DNA from: Jeotgalibacillus sp. ET6
GTDB lineage: Bacteria > Bacillota > Bacilli > Bacillales > Jeotgalibacillaceae
Reading direction: 5' to 3'
DNA: 64,000 bases
NCBI RefSeq assembly: GCF_029667115.1
Contig: NZ_JARUIU010000003.1
Location: forward strand, 421,906-485,905
Shown: positions 18,435-27,105 of the stretch, piece after piece
Position numbering within the stretch: position 1 is the first letter of the stretch
Layout: the number at the start of each line of letters is the position of its first letter
The notes under the pieces: generated by a model
Databases searched by the model: none
Told to the model about the DNA's origin: nothing
What the model saw: only the letters and a program-made list of their open reading frames with translations
Position numbers and translations under genes: made by a program

Positions 18435-21400
18435 TTAAACGCGCAGGAGTTCACGTATATCTTCCTCTGTTAACGCAGCTGATTCATTTTTGTCACGATC
18501 AATCAGCTCTTCAATTAAATGCCGCTTTTTGTCCTGCAGTTCGTTCATTTTTTCCTCGATGGTTCCCCGGGCGATGAGCTTAATCACTTGAACAGCTTTT
18601 TTCTGCCCCATCCGGTGAGCACGGTCGGCAGCCTGTTCTTCTACTGCCGGATTCCACCATGTATCGTACAAGATGACGGTATCGGCCCCCGTTAAATTCA
18701 GCCCTGTCCCCCCTGCTTTCAGAGATACCAGGATCAGCTCACGTTCCCCTTCATTAAATTTCCGGCAAATATCTACTCTTTCATCTGATGGCGTCTTGCC
18801 GTCTAAATAGAAAAAGGAACGGCCCTGCAGCGTTAATTCTTTGCCGATCATGCCAAGCATCTTTGTAAATTGTGAAAATACCAGCACTCTTCTGCCTGAC
18901 ATTCTCGATTCTTCTAAAAGCTGAAGAAGCTGTTCAAACTTAGCTGATTTTCCTGTGTAGCCATCCACAAAAAGAGCGGGATGACAGCAGATTTGACGGA
19001 GTCTTGTCAGCCCTGCCAGGATTTTAATGCGATTTTTCCTGAGTGTGTCTTTATCCAGATGCTTTAATGTATCATGCCGCAGCTTAGCCAGATAGGCTGC
19101 ATACAGTTTTTTCTGCTCCGGCAACAGTTCCTTTGATTCAAGCAGCTCCAGTTTTTCCGGCAGCTCCTCCAGTACATCCTCTTTCATTCTGCGTAGCATA
19201 AAAGGACGGACTCGTCTGGCGATGGTTTTACGGGTTAGATGACTGTATTCTTTCAGCCCTTGAAATAGCTCCGGAAAAACAACGTGAAAAATCGACCACA
19301 GCTCTTCAATCGAATTTTCAACAGGGGTTCCGGTAAGGGCAAAGCGGTGGTCTGCCTGCACTCTTTTTACCGCACGCGCTGTTTGTGTGACAGGATTTTT
19401 AAACGCCTGTGCTTCATCAAAGAAGACGGTATGAAACTTTTTTTCTTCAAACCACTTTACATCTTTTCGAAGCAAGGGGTACGAAGTGATCAGCACGTCG
19501 ACAGGATCGGATTCCTTTTGTATTTCCTCTCTCTCAGCAGCACTTCCATCAAGCACAACTGCTTCAAGCTCCGGTGCAAACTGCATAAATTCTTTCAGCC
19601 AGTTATACGTAACAGATGACGGACACACAATAAGAGCCTGCTGATTGTTTTGACGCATGACCGGCAGCTCCGATACTAAATAGGCAATGCTTTGAAGCGT
19701 TTTGCCAAGCCCCATATCATCTGCCAGAATACCGCCGAAGCCATAGCCCGCCAAAAGCTTCAGCCAATTGTAGCCGTTCTTTTGATAGTCTCTCAGCACC
19801 GGCTTAAGAGATTCCGGCAGTTCAAAGGTCAATTGCTCGGGATGCTCCATTTGAGAGAGGAATTGCTTGAACGACTGCTCCAGCTGTACGAGATTTTGAT
19901 CTTCTATGCTGTCAAGCAGACGCAATCCCTTTACCAGGGGCATTTCAAACTCTTTTTCCAGTTCTTCAGGCTGAATGGGCGCTGCATGTAAAAAGCGTCT
20001 GATTTCGTCTATTTCCTTTGTTTCCAGGGAAAAAAGAGAGCCATTGCGCAAACGGTAATACGTTCTTTTTTCTTCAAGAGCTGCCAAAAGCGCACGGATT
20101 TCTCTTTCGGGAAAGCCTTCCATTTCAAATTTAAATTCAAGCCAGTTTGTCCGTTCCTTTTTAATCCTTACACTGATTTTCGGCGGTGCGTGTTCACGGA
20201 AGATCCGGTTTCGAATGGCTGTGGTTGCGTACAGCTGAACGAGACCTTGCATTTTAGGAACCATATGGTGCAGAAATTGATATTCCAGCGCTTCATTATG
20301 AAGATAATAGCCACTGTCCGTTTCGGTAAACTCACTTTCTTTCATCATCTGCAGGATTTCTTCTTCTTTTTCTTTCTCCCTGGCAAGAAGTGAGCCGGTC
20401 CAGCGTTTTTGATCTTCAAGCGGGTTAATCGTCACTTCACCATAACAGAATTCGAGTCCTGCCAGCAGACGGTCCTTTACACGGTCAAGATACAGCTTTG
20501 CTTTCAGTGGTTTTTTTTCAAATGAACCTGAAGGCAGCCCATGAAGTACAACGTCGCCCAGCTTTTTAAGTCCCGGCACTACTTTTTCTAAAAAAAGATC
20601 GACTTGTTCTGGCGGAACCGGTATGCGGCTTGCTTTGGACGCATCAAGCATGCTTTTTAAATCATTCAGCCGCTTGCTGTCCTCTTCTTTCAGCTCAACC
20701 CACTCCCCGTCTGCTATGACAGCAAAATAGGGCTGCATAAGGACCAGTTCATGCATTCCGTTGATCGCAAGCTGATAGCGCTCATCTTCGGACTTTGTTA
20801 AAACAAACTGCAATGGCAGCCTGTCATCTGACACTTGCAGGCCTTGAACCGTCTTGTTCCGGTAGACAAGCGTTACATCCGGTGATTTCAATAGGGAAGG
20901 TTTTATGGCTTTCCACGCAGAAGGCGGTATTGCCATTAAATGAGTTCCTGCGGTGTTCGCCATATTTTGATAGAGAGAATCATTATTTAAGGTATCATCC
21001 TTCAACGCATCGACCAGCTGCGAGATCACTGCGTCTGATACGGGGTCAAAGTAGTGCTCTGACGTGTCGTATATAACGGTTGATGAAACGCTGAATGGAG
21101 TCCGTTCTTTTACATGCTGAAGAAATGCACGAATTTCTTTTACGGGAGCGTCCTCAATTTTCGCTTCAACGGCAATCAGGTTCTCCCCTTTTTTTACCGC
21201 AATGGGAGACAAAATGAAATGCACTTCTATTTTTTTGCGGGTTTCAAAATGAGGCTGCTGCCCGCTTCCTCTTGAAGCTTCGCCTGTAAAAAGTGTCATC
21301 AGGCCCTCTGTTAATTCATGCCGGTCAGATGGTTCAGTCGTAATGGATTCAGGTAGTGCCTGGGATCCCTTCTTCTCTTCTTCTAGCATCCACAGCAAAA

Positions 21401-21650
21401 CAGCTGCCGTATGCTGACAGTCTTTATCATAGGAAGCAAGTGTTGGACAGCTGCAGGAAGCCTCATAGCCACTACCGTTTTGGTTTATGGTTACGTAAAA
21501 CTCCTCTTTTGCTGAGACAACCGCCTCACATGCTGTGTCACTGTATCTTTTTATATGTACTTTATTCGAACGGTAAAAAGCCTCCCCCCGGCTGAAGGAG
21601 ACGGTTCCACAGTTTTCTTTAATGATTTTTTTATTCAGCCGTATGTTCAC
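18435..21650 (-). CDS. SNF2-family helicase with SWIM zinc finger
   Basis: A 1071-residue DNA translocase. A SWIM zinc finger lies near the N-terminus (CSCP then CQH, about Cys66, Cys68, Cys78 and His80), followed by a bacterial SNF2-associated middle region and a SNF2/RecA pair in the last 450 residues. Walker A is DDMGLGKTLQS, the DExH-like box is FFDEAQAFKNP, and motif VI is ADRAHRMGQ. The same architecture is seen in Bacillus YwqA. The biological role is poorly known, probably nucleic acid remodelling. The frame opens at 21695, but GGAAAGGAG sits nine bases before the GTG at 21650, which is preferred. A single gene. Confidence 0.92.
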   Translation of the reverse strand: MNIRLNKKIIKENCGTVSFSRGEAFYRSNKVHIKRYSDTACEAVVSAKEEFYVTINQNGSGYEASCSCPTLASYDKDCQHTAAVLLWMLEEEKKGSQALPESITTEPSDRHELTEGLMTLFTGEASRGSGQQPHFETRKKIEVHFILSPIAVKKGENLIAVEAKIEDAPVKEIRAFLQHVKERTPFSVSSTVIYDTSEHYFDPVSDAVISQLVDALKDDTLNNDSLYQNMANTAGTHLMAIPPSAWKAIKPSLLKSPDVTLVYRNKTVQGLQVSDDRLPLQFVLTKSEDERYQLAINGMHELVLMQPYFAVIADGEWVELKEEDSKRLNDLKSMLDASKASRIPVPPEQVDLFLEKVVPGLKKLGDVVLHGLPSGSFEKKPLKAKLYLDRVKDRLLAGLEFCYGEVTINPLEDQKRWTGSLLAREKEKEEEILQMMKESEFTETDSGYYLHNEALEYQFLHHMVPKMQGLVQLYATTAIRNRIFREHAPPKISVRIKKERTNWLEFKFEMEGFPEREIRALLAALEEKRTYYRLRNGSLFSLETKEIDEIRRFLHAAPIQPEELEKEFEMPLVKGLRLLDSIEDQNLVQLEQSFKQFLSQMEHPEQLTFELPESLKPVLRDYQKNGYNWLKLLAGYGFGGILADDMGLGKTLQSIAYLVSELPVMRQNNQQALIVCPSSVTYNWLKEFMQFAPELEAVVLDGSAAEREEIQKESDPVDVLITSYPLLRKDVKWFEEKKFHTVFFDEAQAFKNPVTQTARAVKRVQADHRFALTGTPVENSIEELWSIFHVVFPELFQGLKEYSHLTRKTIARRVRPFMLRRMKEDVLEELPEKLELLESKELLPEQKKLYAAYLAKLRHDTLKHLDKDTLRKNRIKILAGLTRLRQICCHPALFVDGYTGKSAKFEQLLQLLEESRMSGRRVLVFSQFTKMLGMIGKELTLQGRSFFYLDGKTPSDERVDICRKFNEGERELILVSLKAGGTGLNLTGADTVILYDTWWNPAVEEQAADRAHRMGQKKAVQVIKLIARGTIEEKMNELQDKKRHLIEELIDRDKNESAALTEEDIRELLRV

Positions 21651-21760
21651 CAGGCCGCACTCCTTTCCGAGAGGCAAGATCTTAAGACTTATCATAACAT
21701 GGCACCATTGAAGAGGCAGGATTCAATTTCGGGCTATCATAACGAAGTAAGCTTAACCTA

Positions 21761-21804
21761 AAAAACCACCCGTCATCCTGAAACAGGGCGACTGGTGGTT
21801 TTAT
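21761..21804. terminator. Intrinsic terminator
   Basis: Arms 21763-21780 and 21784-21801 form a long hairpin (AAACCACCCGTC with GACTGGTGGTTT at the base), bounded by A- and T-runs. It lies downstream of the minus-strand glyoxalase-fold gene, which is the likely user. Confidence 0.75.
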
Positions 21805-21884
21805 TAGCTTAAAATAATGTCTTTTTTTCGGCTTTGAAGACCATCAGGGTTATCCGGGCTTGAAAGGTTTTTTAACCTGCTGCC

Positions 21885-22379
21885 TTAGTATGCCCCTTGC
21901 GAATAGGTCATCTCATAGCTGTGCGTATAAATTTCAAAGATATTTCCAAATGGATCTTCTACATAGACCATCTTATATGGCTTATCATTTGGATAGTATT
22001 CACGGATTGGCATACGCTGCTTTCCTCCGTGGGCAAGAATTTTTTTTACCAGTCCTTCAATATCCGGATCCTGGACACAGAAATGAAAGATGCCGGTTTT
22101 CCAATACTCGAAATTATTGTCCGGCTTTTCACTTTGAGGAAATTCAAATAATTCAATGCCAATTTTATCACCTGTTGAAAGGTGGGCAATTCGAAATTCC
22201 TCCCAGTCCTTCCCGAATACGTCACGGCACATTTGACCAATTGGCGTATCATCATTGTAGACAGGTGATGGCTCCATCAGAATATACCATCCGAAGACCT
22301 CTTTATAGAATGTTACTGCTGCATCTAAATCTGGCACAGATAAACCAATATGTGAAAAGTTTCTTGGATACGTTGTCAT
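21885..22379 (-). CDS. Glyoxalase/VOC-superfamily protein
   Basis: A 164-residue vicinal oxygen chelate protein made of two beta-alpha-beta-beta-beta modules. It has HIGLSVPDLDAAVTFYKEVFGW at the start (quoted partly as HIGLSVPDLD), a second metal-type His in GIFHFCVQDPD, and a C-terminal Glu in DPFGNIFEIYTH. Members act as dioxygenases, lyases or resistance proteins, and the substrate here cannot be given. AAAGGAGG fits the ATG at 22379 better than an upstream GTG. It is divergent from an HxlR regulator, which probably controls it. Confidence 0.85.
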   Translation of the reverse strand: MTTYPRNFSHIGLSVPDLDAAVTFYKEVFGWYILMEPSPVYNDDTPIGQMCRDVFGKDWEEFRIAHLSTGDKIGIELFEFPQSEKPDNNFEYWKTGIFHFCVQDPDIEGLVKKILAHGGKQRMPIREYYPNDKPYKMVYVEDPFGNIFEIYTHSYEMTYSQGAY

Positions 22380-22459
22380 AAACACTGCCTCCTTTTTGAT
22401 TTGACTCCCTTAGTATAAACGGGTATTCTTCTACAAAATAGAATGCACTTTTTGGGAAG

Positions 22460-22481
22460 ATACTATCCAAAAAGGTAGTAT
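22460..22481. promoter_or_regulatory. Candidate HxlR-family operator
   Basis: An inverted repeat ATACTATCC-AAAAA-GGTAGTAT lies between the divergent glyoxalase-fold and HxlR genes, 17 bases ahead of the HxlR start. HxlR/YodB-type regulators bind palindromes with TACT/AGTA half-sites, so this is a likely autoregulatory and target site. Confidence 0.6.
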
Positions 22482-22497
22482 TGGAGGGAACAATACA

Positions 22498-22833
22498 GTG
22501 TCACATGAAATTGAGGTTGATGAAAACGGGAAGCTGAAATGCTCCATTGAATATACGTTAAATAAAGTCGGAGGAAAATGGAAGCTCGTCATTCTCTGGC
22601 ATGTCTTGACGGATGGAACCCAGCGGTATAATGCGCTGAGAAGACTGCTTCCCGGCATTACCCATAAAATGCTCAGCCAGCAGCTCAAGGAACTTGAACA
22701 GGACGGACTAATCATCCGGACACAATACAACGAAATGCCTCCAAAAGTAGAATATTCCATTTCTGAAAAAGGACGCACATTAAAGCCTGTGCTTGAAGCG
22801 ATGCATGAATGGGGGACCGGGGAGGGCAGATGA
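22498..22833 (+). CDS. HxlR-family winged-helix regulator
   Basis: A 111-residue MarR-like regulator of the HxlR family. Family hallmarks are CSIEYTLNKVGGKWKLVILW, then RRLLPGITHKMLSQQLKEL as the recognition region, and PPKVEYSISEKG in the wing. Cys11 sits where several HxlR members sense electrophiles such as quinones or aldehydes. The start is GTG with GGAGGG nine bases upstream. It is divergent from the glyoxalase-fold gene, and a palindrome lies between them. Confidence 0.93.
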   Translation: MSHEIEVDENGKLKCSIEYTLNKVGGKWKLVILWHVLTDGTQRYNALRRLLPGITHKMLSQQLKELEQDGLIIRTQYNEMPPKVEYSISEKGRTLKPVLEAMHEWGTGEGR

Positions 22834-22867
22834 TTGGGGATATCCCATAAGTCTCTAAATAGAACCG

Positions 22868-23010
22868 CGGGACAAATGTGTTTAAGGCTATTTGACCGGT
22901 TTGCTGAATTTAAGGTATACGCTTCAGCAGGGACGGTTGGTTGAGACTTCTTTTGCCTGGCAAAAGTCTCAAGCAACCGTCACCTCTGAATAAAATTTCT
23001 TCGGGCACCC
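22868..23010. repeat. Dispersed structured repeat, copy 3 (diverged)
   Basis: A shorter, diverged copy. It keeps TTGACCGGTTTGCT and an ordered stem at 22932-22981 where GACGGTTG pairs with CAACCGTC and TTGAGACTT pairs with AAGTCTCAA around a TTTTGCC/GGCAAAA tip. The arm sequence differs from the other copies but remains complementary. The distal CTCCGCTCACC tail is missing. Confidence 0.75.
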
Positions 23011-23046
23011 CATCAAAACCATTTTTTCTCTACGCTGTGAATCTTT

Positions 23047-23217
23047 TTAGCTGAGAAAATAAACAATTCCGATCACTGCTGCAAAGAGCGCTGCAGCAGC
23101 TGCCATAAACTGAATAAACCCTTTTTTGGATAAAGATCCATTGCTTGTATTACGCCTGGTTACTGAAAAAAGCAATAAAAAGCCTATAAGAGCCAGCACA
23201 GGAAACAGCCACTCCAT
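23047..23217 (-). CDS. Small two-helix membrane protein
   Basis: A 56-residue membrane protein with two predicted helices (residues 2-18 and about 35-55). It is read from the ATG at 23217 because AGGAGGTGAGAAG immediately precedes it. A longer frame from 23259 lacks such a site. No family is recognised. It is the last gene of a three-gene unit with a membrane protein and an XRE regulator, a layout seen for small regulator/membrane modules in Bacillus. Confidence 0.6.
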   Translation of the reverse strand: MEWLFPVLALIGFLLLFSVTRRNTSNGSLSKKGFIQFMAAAAALFAAVIGIVYFLS

Positions 23218-23231
23218 CTTCTCACCTCCTG

Positions 23232-23612
23232 TTAATAACGTTTTGCAAGAATTACCCATGACACAAACACAGTTGAAATTGCCAATGCAGACAGCACATT
23301 CAAGATGAGAAGTGCATCCCAGGAAATCAAATTCAATTGAAGAAGAAGGAGAAAAAGAAAAAGGTAGCCTAAAATAGCAAAATAAGAATAGTAAACTCCT
23401 TGTTTACGTATCTCCTTCATTCTTTCATCTTTTTGTTTAAATTGCGGATACAAATAGCTCATGCAAAAAGATACGACGGCAAGCGCCAACTGCATATACG
23501 CAGCGGGTAAAGGAGGAGCGTCTGCCATAATCCCCGCAAAAATTAATAAGCCCCCAAAAAACGCCAGAAAAATTCCGGCAATAAAAAACGTACGCGGATA
23601 ATAATCAGTCAT
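23232..23612 (-). CDS. Membrane protein, partner of an XRE regulator
   Basis: A 126-residue membrane protein with four predicted helices (near residues 8-26, 34-52, 74-93 and 100-120) and a short basic loop (KQKDERMKEIRKQG) in the middle. The function is unknown. The start codon overlaps the stop of the regulator gene (ATGA), so translation is coupled. Similar small membrane proteins of about this size often sit beside YgzD-like regulators. Confidence 0.65.
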   Translation of the reverse strand: MTDYYPRTFFIAGIFLAFFGGLLIFAGIMADAPPLPAAYMQLALAVVSFCMSYLYPQFKQKDERMKEIRKQGVYYSYFAILGYLFLFLLLLQLNLISWDALLILNVLSALAISTVFVSWVILAKRY

Positions 23613-23818
23613 CAGTCACAGTCCTCCTCTTCATATATAAATATATCTTCGATGGTGGTTTGAAAGATTCTTGCAATTTGAAATGCAAGGGGAAGTGACG
23701 GAGAATAGCGGTTTTTCTCAATTGAAATAATGGTTTGCCGAGACACCTTCAGCAGCTCAGCCAGCTTATCCTGTGATAAGGATTTGCCTTTGCGATACTC
23801 CGCCAATCGGTTTTTCAA
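23612..23818 (-). CDS. XRE-family HTH regulator (YgzD-like)
   Basis: A 68-residue single-domain regulator with the Cro/C1 helix-turn-helix LSQDKLAELLKVSRQTIISI and the typical ending of this small family (TTIEDIFIYEEED). AAGGAGG lies nine bases before a TTG at 23818, giving the usual opening MKNRLAEYRKGK. An ATG further upstream at 23839 would place the ribosome binding site inside the gene. It leads a three-gene minus-strand unit with two membrane proteins, which it probably regulates. Confidence 0.85.
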   Translation of the reverse strand: MKNRLAEYRKGKSLSQDKLAELLKVSRQTIISIEKNRYSPSLPLAFQIARIFQTTIEDIFIYEEEDCD

Positions 23819-23930
23819 TTTTTCGCACCTCCTTGTCATTCGATCATAAAGTAAAGCTTCCTTTACGTCAAGTTACCTTTACATTCTTAAAGAAAAATGC
23901 ATAAAAAAAACCTCTGCAACGCAGAAGCTT

Positions 23931-24668
23931 TCAGCCATGAATAGAAAAGTATTTTGTTAAGCTTGTTTGTCTTCCGGTACGATCCCATTCGAGGTAAAGA
24001 GAAAAAAGTTTTTGTTCATCTCCCCCTACTCTTTGGACGAGAGAAAACACAGTCAAATAGCTTCTCCAGTAATCAAACATGATGCTTGAAAGAGAAGACT
24101 GATAGCTTTCAGAACCGAAATCATCCAGGGACCGGTGAGCATACTCTCTGCTAAATGCCTCAGCCAGTTTCCCTTCTATTTCGGTGATTTTTTTAAAGTA
24201 ATTTTCCGAAAATCCATATTTACGTGGCAGGTAGAAGCACATGCCCTCCTCAAACCAGATACTGTCTGTCCGATCGTCATCGAACTCATCTACAAATAAG
24301 TCAATGTAATGGGTCAGTTCATGAGCAAGAATTTCAAACAAATCATCTTCACTAAATTGCTCATAATATGCCCGCACTTCAGGCAGATCTTTGTCCTCCA
24401 GCTGGCGCAGCATAAGCTCCTGCCAGGCATTCAGATCAGGAGTGATGTAGATAAAATCCTCCCGTGCATAAGCAGGAATTGGAATAGAAGAAAAGAATTC
24501 AGTTGCCAGCTCGCTGCTTGTCCAGATGACTCCCTTCGGACAGGTAGTTAAACGAAATTTCTTCTCCAGGAATTTTCTATATGCTTCTAAACGGTTCATC
24601 ATGCGGGAAATAAGAGGTTCATATAATGCCCCCTCCTCCGCGCTTTCAAAAGCTACTATTTTTTTCAC
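23931..24668 (-). CDS. Gluzincin-like metalloprotease of unknown target
   Basis: A 245-residue soluble protein with a clear zinc site: HELTH at residues 116-120 and a Glu in WFEEGM (140-141) as the third ligand, the arrangement of gluzincin peptidases. It has no signal peptide, so it would act in the cytoplasm. The N-terminal 75 residues resemble no family known to me. Its start overlaps the end of the DinB-like gene by four bases, so the two are co-expressed. Confidence 0.7.
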   Translation of the reverse strand: MKKIVAFESAEEGALYEPLISRMMNRLEAYRKFLEKKFRLTTCPKGVIWTSSELATEFFSSIPIPAYAREDFIYITPDLNAWQELMLRQLEDKDLPEVRAYYEQFSEDDLFEILAHELTHYIDLFVDEFDDDRTDSIWFEEGMCFYLPRKYGFSENYFKKITEIEGKLAEAFSREYAHRSLDDFGSESYQSSLSSIMFDYWRSYLTVFSLVQRVGGDEQKLFSLYLEWDRTGRQTSLTKYFSIHG

Positions 24669-25117
24669 AGCAAATCGACCTTTCCTTCTATCTGCTTTAA
24701 ATGGTGGCGATCATGCTCGACAAACATCCGGATAAAGCTTTCCGGTGAAAATGTTCGTTTTCCGCTGCCTATTGTAAAACTCAAGTCCTCATCTACCGCT
24801 GAAATTTTCTCCACCAATGCGTTTCGCATCCGTATAAATAAATCGATCACAGCTTTCGCCGATATACCTTCAAGGAAACGCAGTCCTTCTGCATTGTACC
24901 AGTCATGGTCAGGAAATTCAGGAAGGCGAACGCCGTCTTCCATTTCTGGCACCATTTTTTCAAAATTATACTTATCCCAATAATAAAGATGGCCTGCAAT
25001 TTCTCTAATCGACCACTTTCCGTCCTGGATGGGTTCGGTTAAGAAAGCTTCCGGATACTTTTTTAATGGTTCAATGAATGAAATAGCCTTTTCAAATTGC
25101 TTTATTGTTTTATTCAT
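24665..25117 (-). CDS. DinB/YfiT-like putative metal-dependent hydrolase
   Basis: A 150-residue four-helix-bundle protein of the DinB superfamily. The metal-binding triad is visible as His43 (AGHLYYW) and the HxxxH pair His135/His139 near the C-terminus. Relatives include bacillithiol S-transferases (BstA), and several members act on thiol conjugates. The role here is undefined. It is coupled to the downstream metalloprotease-like gene. Confidence 0.82.
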   Translation of the reverse strand: MNKTIKQFEKAISFIEPLKKYPEAFLTEPIQDGKWSIREIAGHLYYWDKYNFEKMVPEMEDGVRLPEFPDHDWYNAEGLRFLEGISAKAVIDLFIRMRNALVEKISAVDEDLSFTIGSGKRTFSPESFIRMFVEHDRHHLKQIEGKVDLL

Positions 25118-25339
25118 TTTTCACTCTCTCCTCTTATCAGCCTTCCAGTCTTCATTCTGTTAACCGGATCTTTTATCCTCTTTCCGTTCTTTAAAACAGC
25201 TTAGATGGTTCTAAAAATAGTTTTTTATTTAAAGTCATAGGATTAAACTACAAGATTCGTTCTGTATTGAGTTATACTGAAAATGGCAAGTTATCAGATA
25301 ACCATTTTAATAGATCTTATAGTGAATAGGGGATCACAC

Positions 25340-26095
25340 ATGAGTGCATATGGAAACATTCCTAAGAATATAACCTCTCTTAATGCGTTAGACAGCATCG
25401 GGGAAACGATTGTTATTGCAGATAATCAATATACAGTGATGTGGATGAACTCACATGCCAAGAAGTTATTGTCTTCGGTCGCGCCGCTGTTTGGATTGCA
25501 GGACAGCCAGGACATGATCGGAATGAGTATGAACCACTTTCATCAGCGTCCTGACTATCAGCACAAAATTATGGAACAATTAAAAGGTCCTCACCGCTCC
25601 CGCATCACGATTCGAAATCAGTTTGTCGCTGATATTGTCATTACCCCCATTATGCCAACGAAAGATTCTATAGAAGGCTATGTTGTGATGCTGATGGATG
25701 TTACCACGAAGGCTGAAGAGGAAAAAGAAAAAGAAAAACTGATTCAGGCGCTCTCTACTCCTATTTTAAAAGTGTGGAAAAACGCCATTGCCATTCCCTT
25801 AATTGGAGAATTTGATATGGAGCGTTTTGACCTGCTTATTACGAACGTCTTGGAGCGCTGTGTAAAAGACGGGATCGATTATGTCCTTTTAAGTTTACAT
25901 GATGTTTATGTAGGTGAAGATGGCGTTACCCACTATTTTCAAAAATTAATAGACTGCATCAGCTTAATCGGTTCAAAATGCATTATTGTTGGCATCCCAG
26001 CTTCCCTTGCTGCCGCGATGACCAGTCTGGAACGAGATGTCCTAATTTTTTCCACCACGTACGATGGACTGCAGTATATCATTCAACATGAATAG
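25340..26095 (+). CDS. PAS-STAS protein, RsbR-like
   Basis: A 251-residue cytoplasmic protein. It has an N-terminal PAS domain (about residues 15-125, with GETIVIADNQYTVMWMN), a short charged helix (KAEEEKEKEKLI), and a C-terminal STAS domain (about 140-248, with TPILKVWKNAIAIPLIGEFD). This is the layout of RsbR-type stressosome proteins. The segment that carries the phospho-Thr/Ser in RsbR (DITGV type) reads LSLHDVYVGEDG, with no Thr or Ser after the strand. AGGGG precedes the ATG at 25340; an upstream in-frame start at 25283 is less likely. A terminator follows. Confidence 0.82.
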   Translation: MSAYGNIPKNITSLNALDSIGETIVIADNQYTVMWMNSHAKKLLSSVAPLFGLQDSQDMIGMSMNHFHQRPDYQHKIMEQLKGPHRSRITIRNQFVADIVITPIMPTKDSIEGYVVMLMDVTTKAEEEKEKEKLIQALSTPILKVWKNAIAIPLIGEFDMERFDLLITNVLERCVKDGIDYVLLSLHDVYVGEDGVTHYFQKLIDCISLIGSKCIIVGIPASLAAAMTSLERDVLIFSTTYDGLQYIIQHE

Positions 26096-26103
26096 AAGGA
26101 TCG

Positions 26104-26143
26104 GCGCTCAAGAAACAGCTAGTTTATTGAGCGCTTATTTTTG
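26104..26143 (+). terminator. Intrinsic terminator
   Basis: Stem GCGCTCAA (26104-26111) with TTGAGCGC (26127-26134), then TTATTTTTG, just after the PAS-STAS gene. Confidence 0.8.
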
Positions 26144-26920
26144 TTATGTAACCTTGTCATAGAGCGCTTTTGTGTAGACAAGGTTCAGCCCGCACCGGAT
26201 CATATTTTTATGGCTTGCGCTTGAGAATGCAGCTTCACTTGTGATGTAGGCTGCCCCTGCCTTCTTAGCCAATTCTGCTCTTTTTTGGATTAAAGCCCGC
26301 TGAATTCCTCTGCCTCTAAAGGACGGCAATACGGCAGACGATGCTAGAACTGCGACATTTTTTTCAACATATAGAGCTGCAACCCCGGCAATATGCTCTC
26401 CATCCAACGCTTTAAGAAAGTACCATCCATCGATATTCGCTAAGCATTCGTTATTATGCCTTACCCCTTCTTTAATGCTGTCGGGCAGTCCAAAGCTTTT
26501 TACATACACTTGGGCGAAATCCTCAAATTCATCGTTGCCCAGCTGCTGAATAGAAATGGAATTTTCCTGCTTTGCTTCTGCTGCTTCTTTAGAAAGTCCC
26601 ATAAAGGAAGCGTGGAATCCAGATTGGAAAAATTCATGCTGACGGAGCAGCCGGAATACATCTGAGGTTGCCTCATCAGGCGTGAGTTCAATTTGAAAAG
26701 AAGTTGTGCCAAACCATGCTTCTATATCTTCTAAATTGTTTTCAGCAGTTAGGTGCCTCACCTTGTTAAAAGAAGGCCCGGGTATTCCTCCCGCCTTAAA
26801 ACAAATGGCGCTTCCAAACTGGCCGGTTTCAGCCTTCATTGAATTTCGGTCAAACTGCTGAAAAGCCAGCAGTCTCGATCGCAAGGTTTGATCCTCTCCC
26901 TGCTGAACTATTTTCTGCAC
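26144..26920 (-). CDS. GNAT-family N-acetyltransferase (two-domain)
   Basis: A 258-residue protein whose C-terminal half is a GNAT domain. Motif A is visible as LPSFRGRGIQRALIQ, and the end is HKNMIRCGLNLVYTKALY. The N-terminal half is a second, degenerate GNAT-like region. The substrate is unknown. GAGGAGG is nine bases ahead of a GTG at 26920 and only three from an ATG at 26926, so the GTG is preferred. A single gene, convergent with the PAS-STAS gene. Confidence 0.8.
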   Translation of the reverse strand: MQKIVQQGEDQTLRSRLLAFQQFDRNSMKAETGQFGSAICFKAGGIPGPSFNKVRHLTAENNLEDIEAWFGTTSFQIELTPDEATSDVFRLLRQHEFFQSGFHASFMGLSKEAAEAKQENSISIQQLGNDEFEDFAQVYVKSFGLPDSIKEGVRHNNECLANIDGWYFLKALDGEHIAGVAALYVEKNVAVLASSAVLPSFRGRGIQRALIQKRAELAKKAGAAYITSEAAFSSASHKNMIRCGLNLVYTKALYDKVT

Positions 26921-27105
26921 ATTCATTCCCCTCCTCTTCGTCCTTGTATCATGCATCAAAGCTCTTACTTCATTTTCACATTCACTCCCTCCTTTTCCTA
27001 CCCTGATTTTTCTTTTTTTCCTAATATTTTCTTTTAATAGGTTTATATAACCACTCCTGTGGAACTATATAATAGATTTTAATTACATATTGTAGGAGGA
27101 ATACG

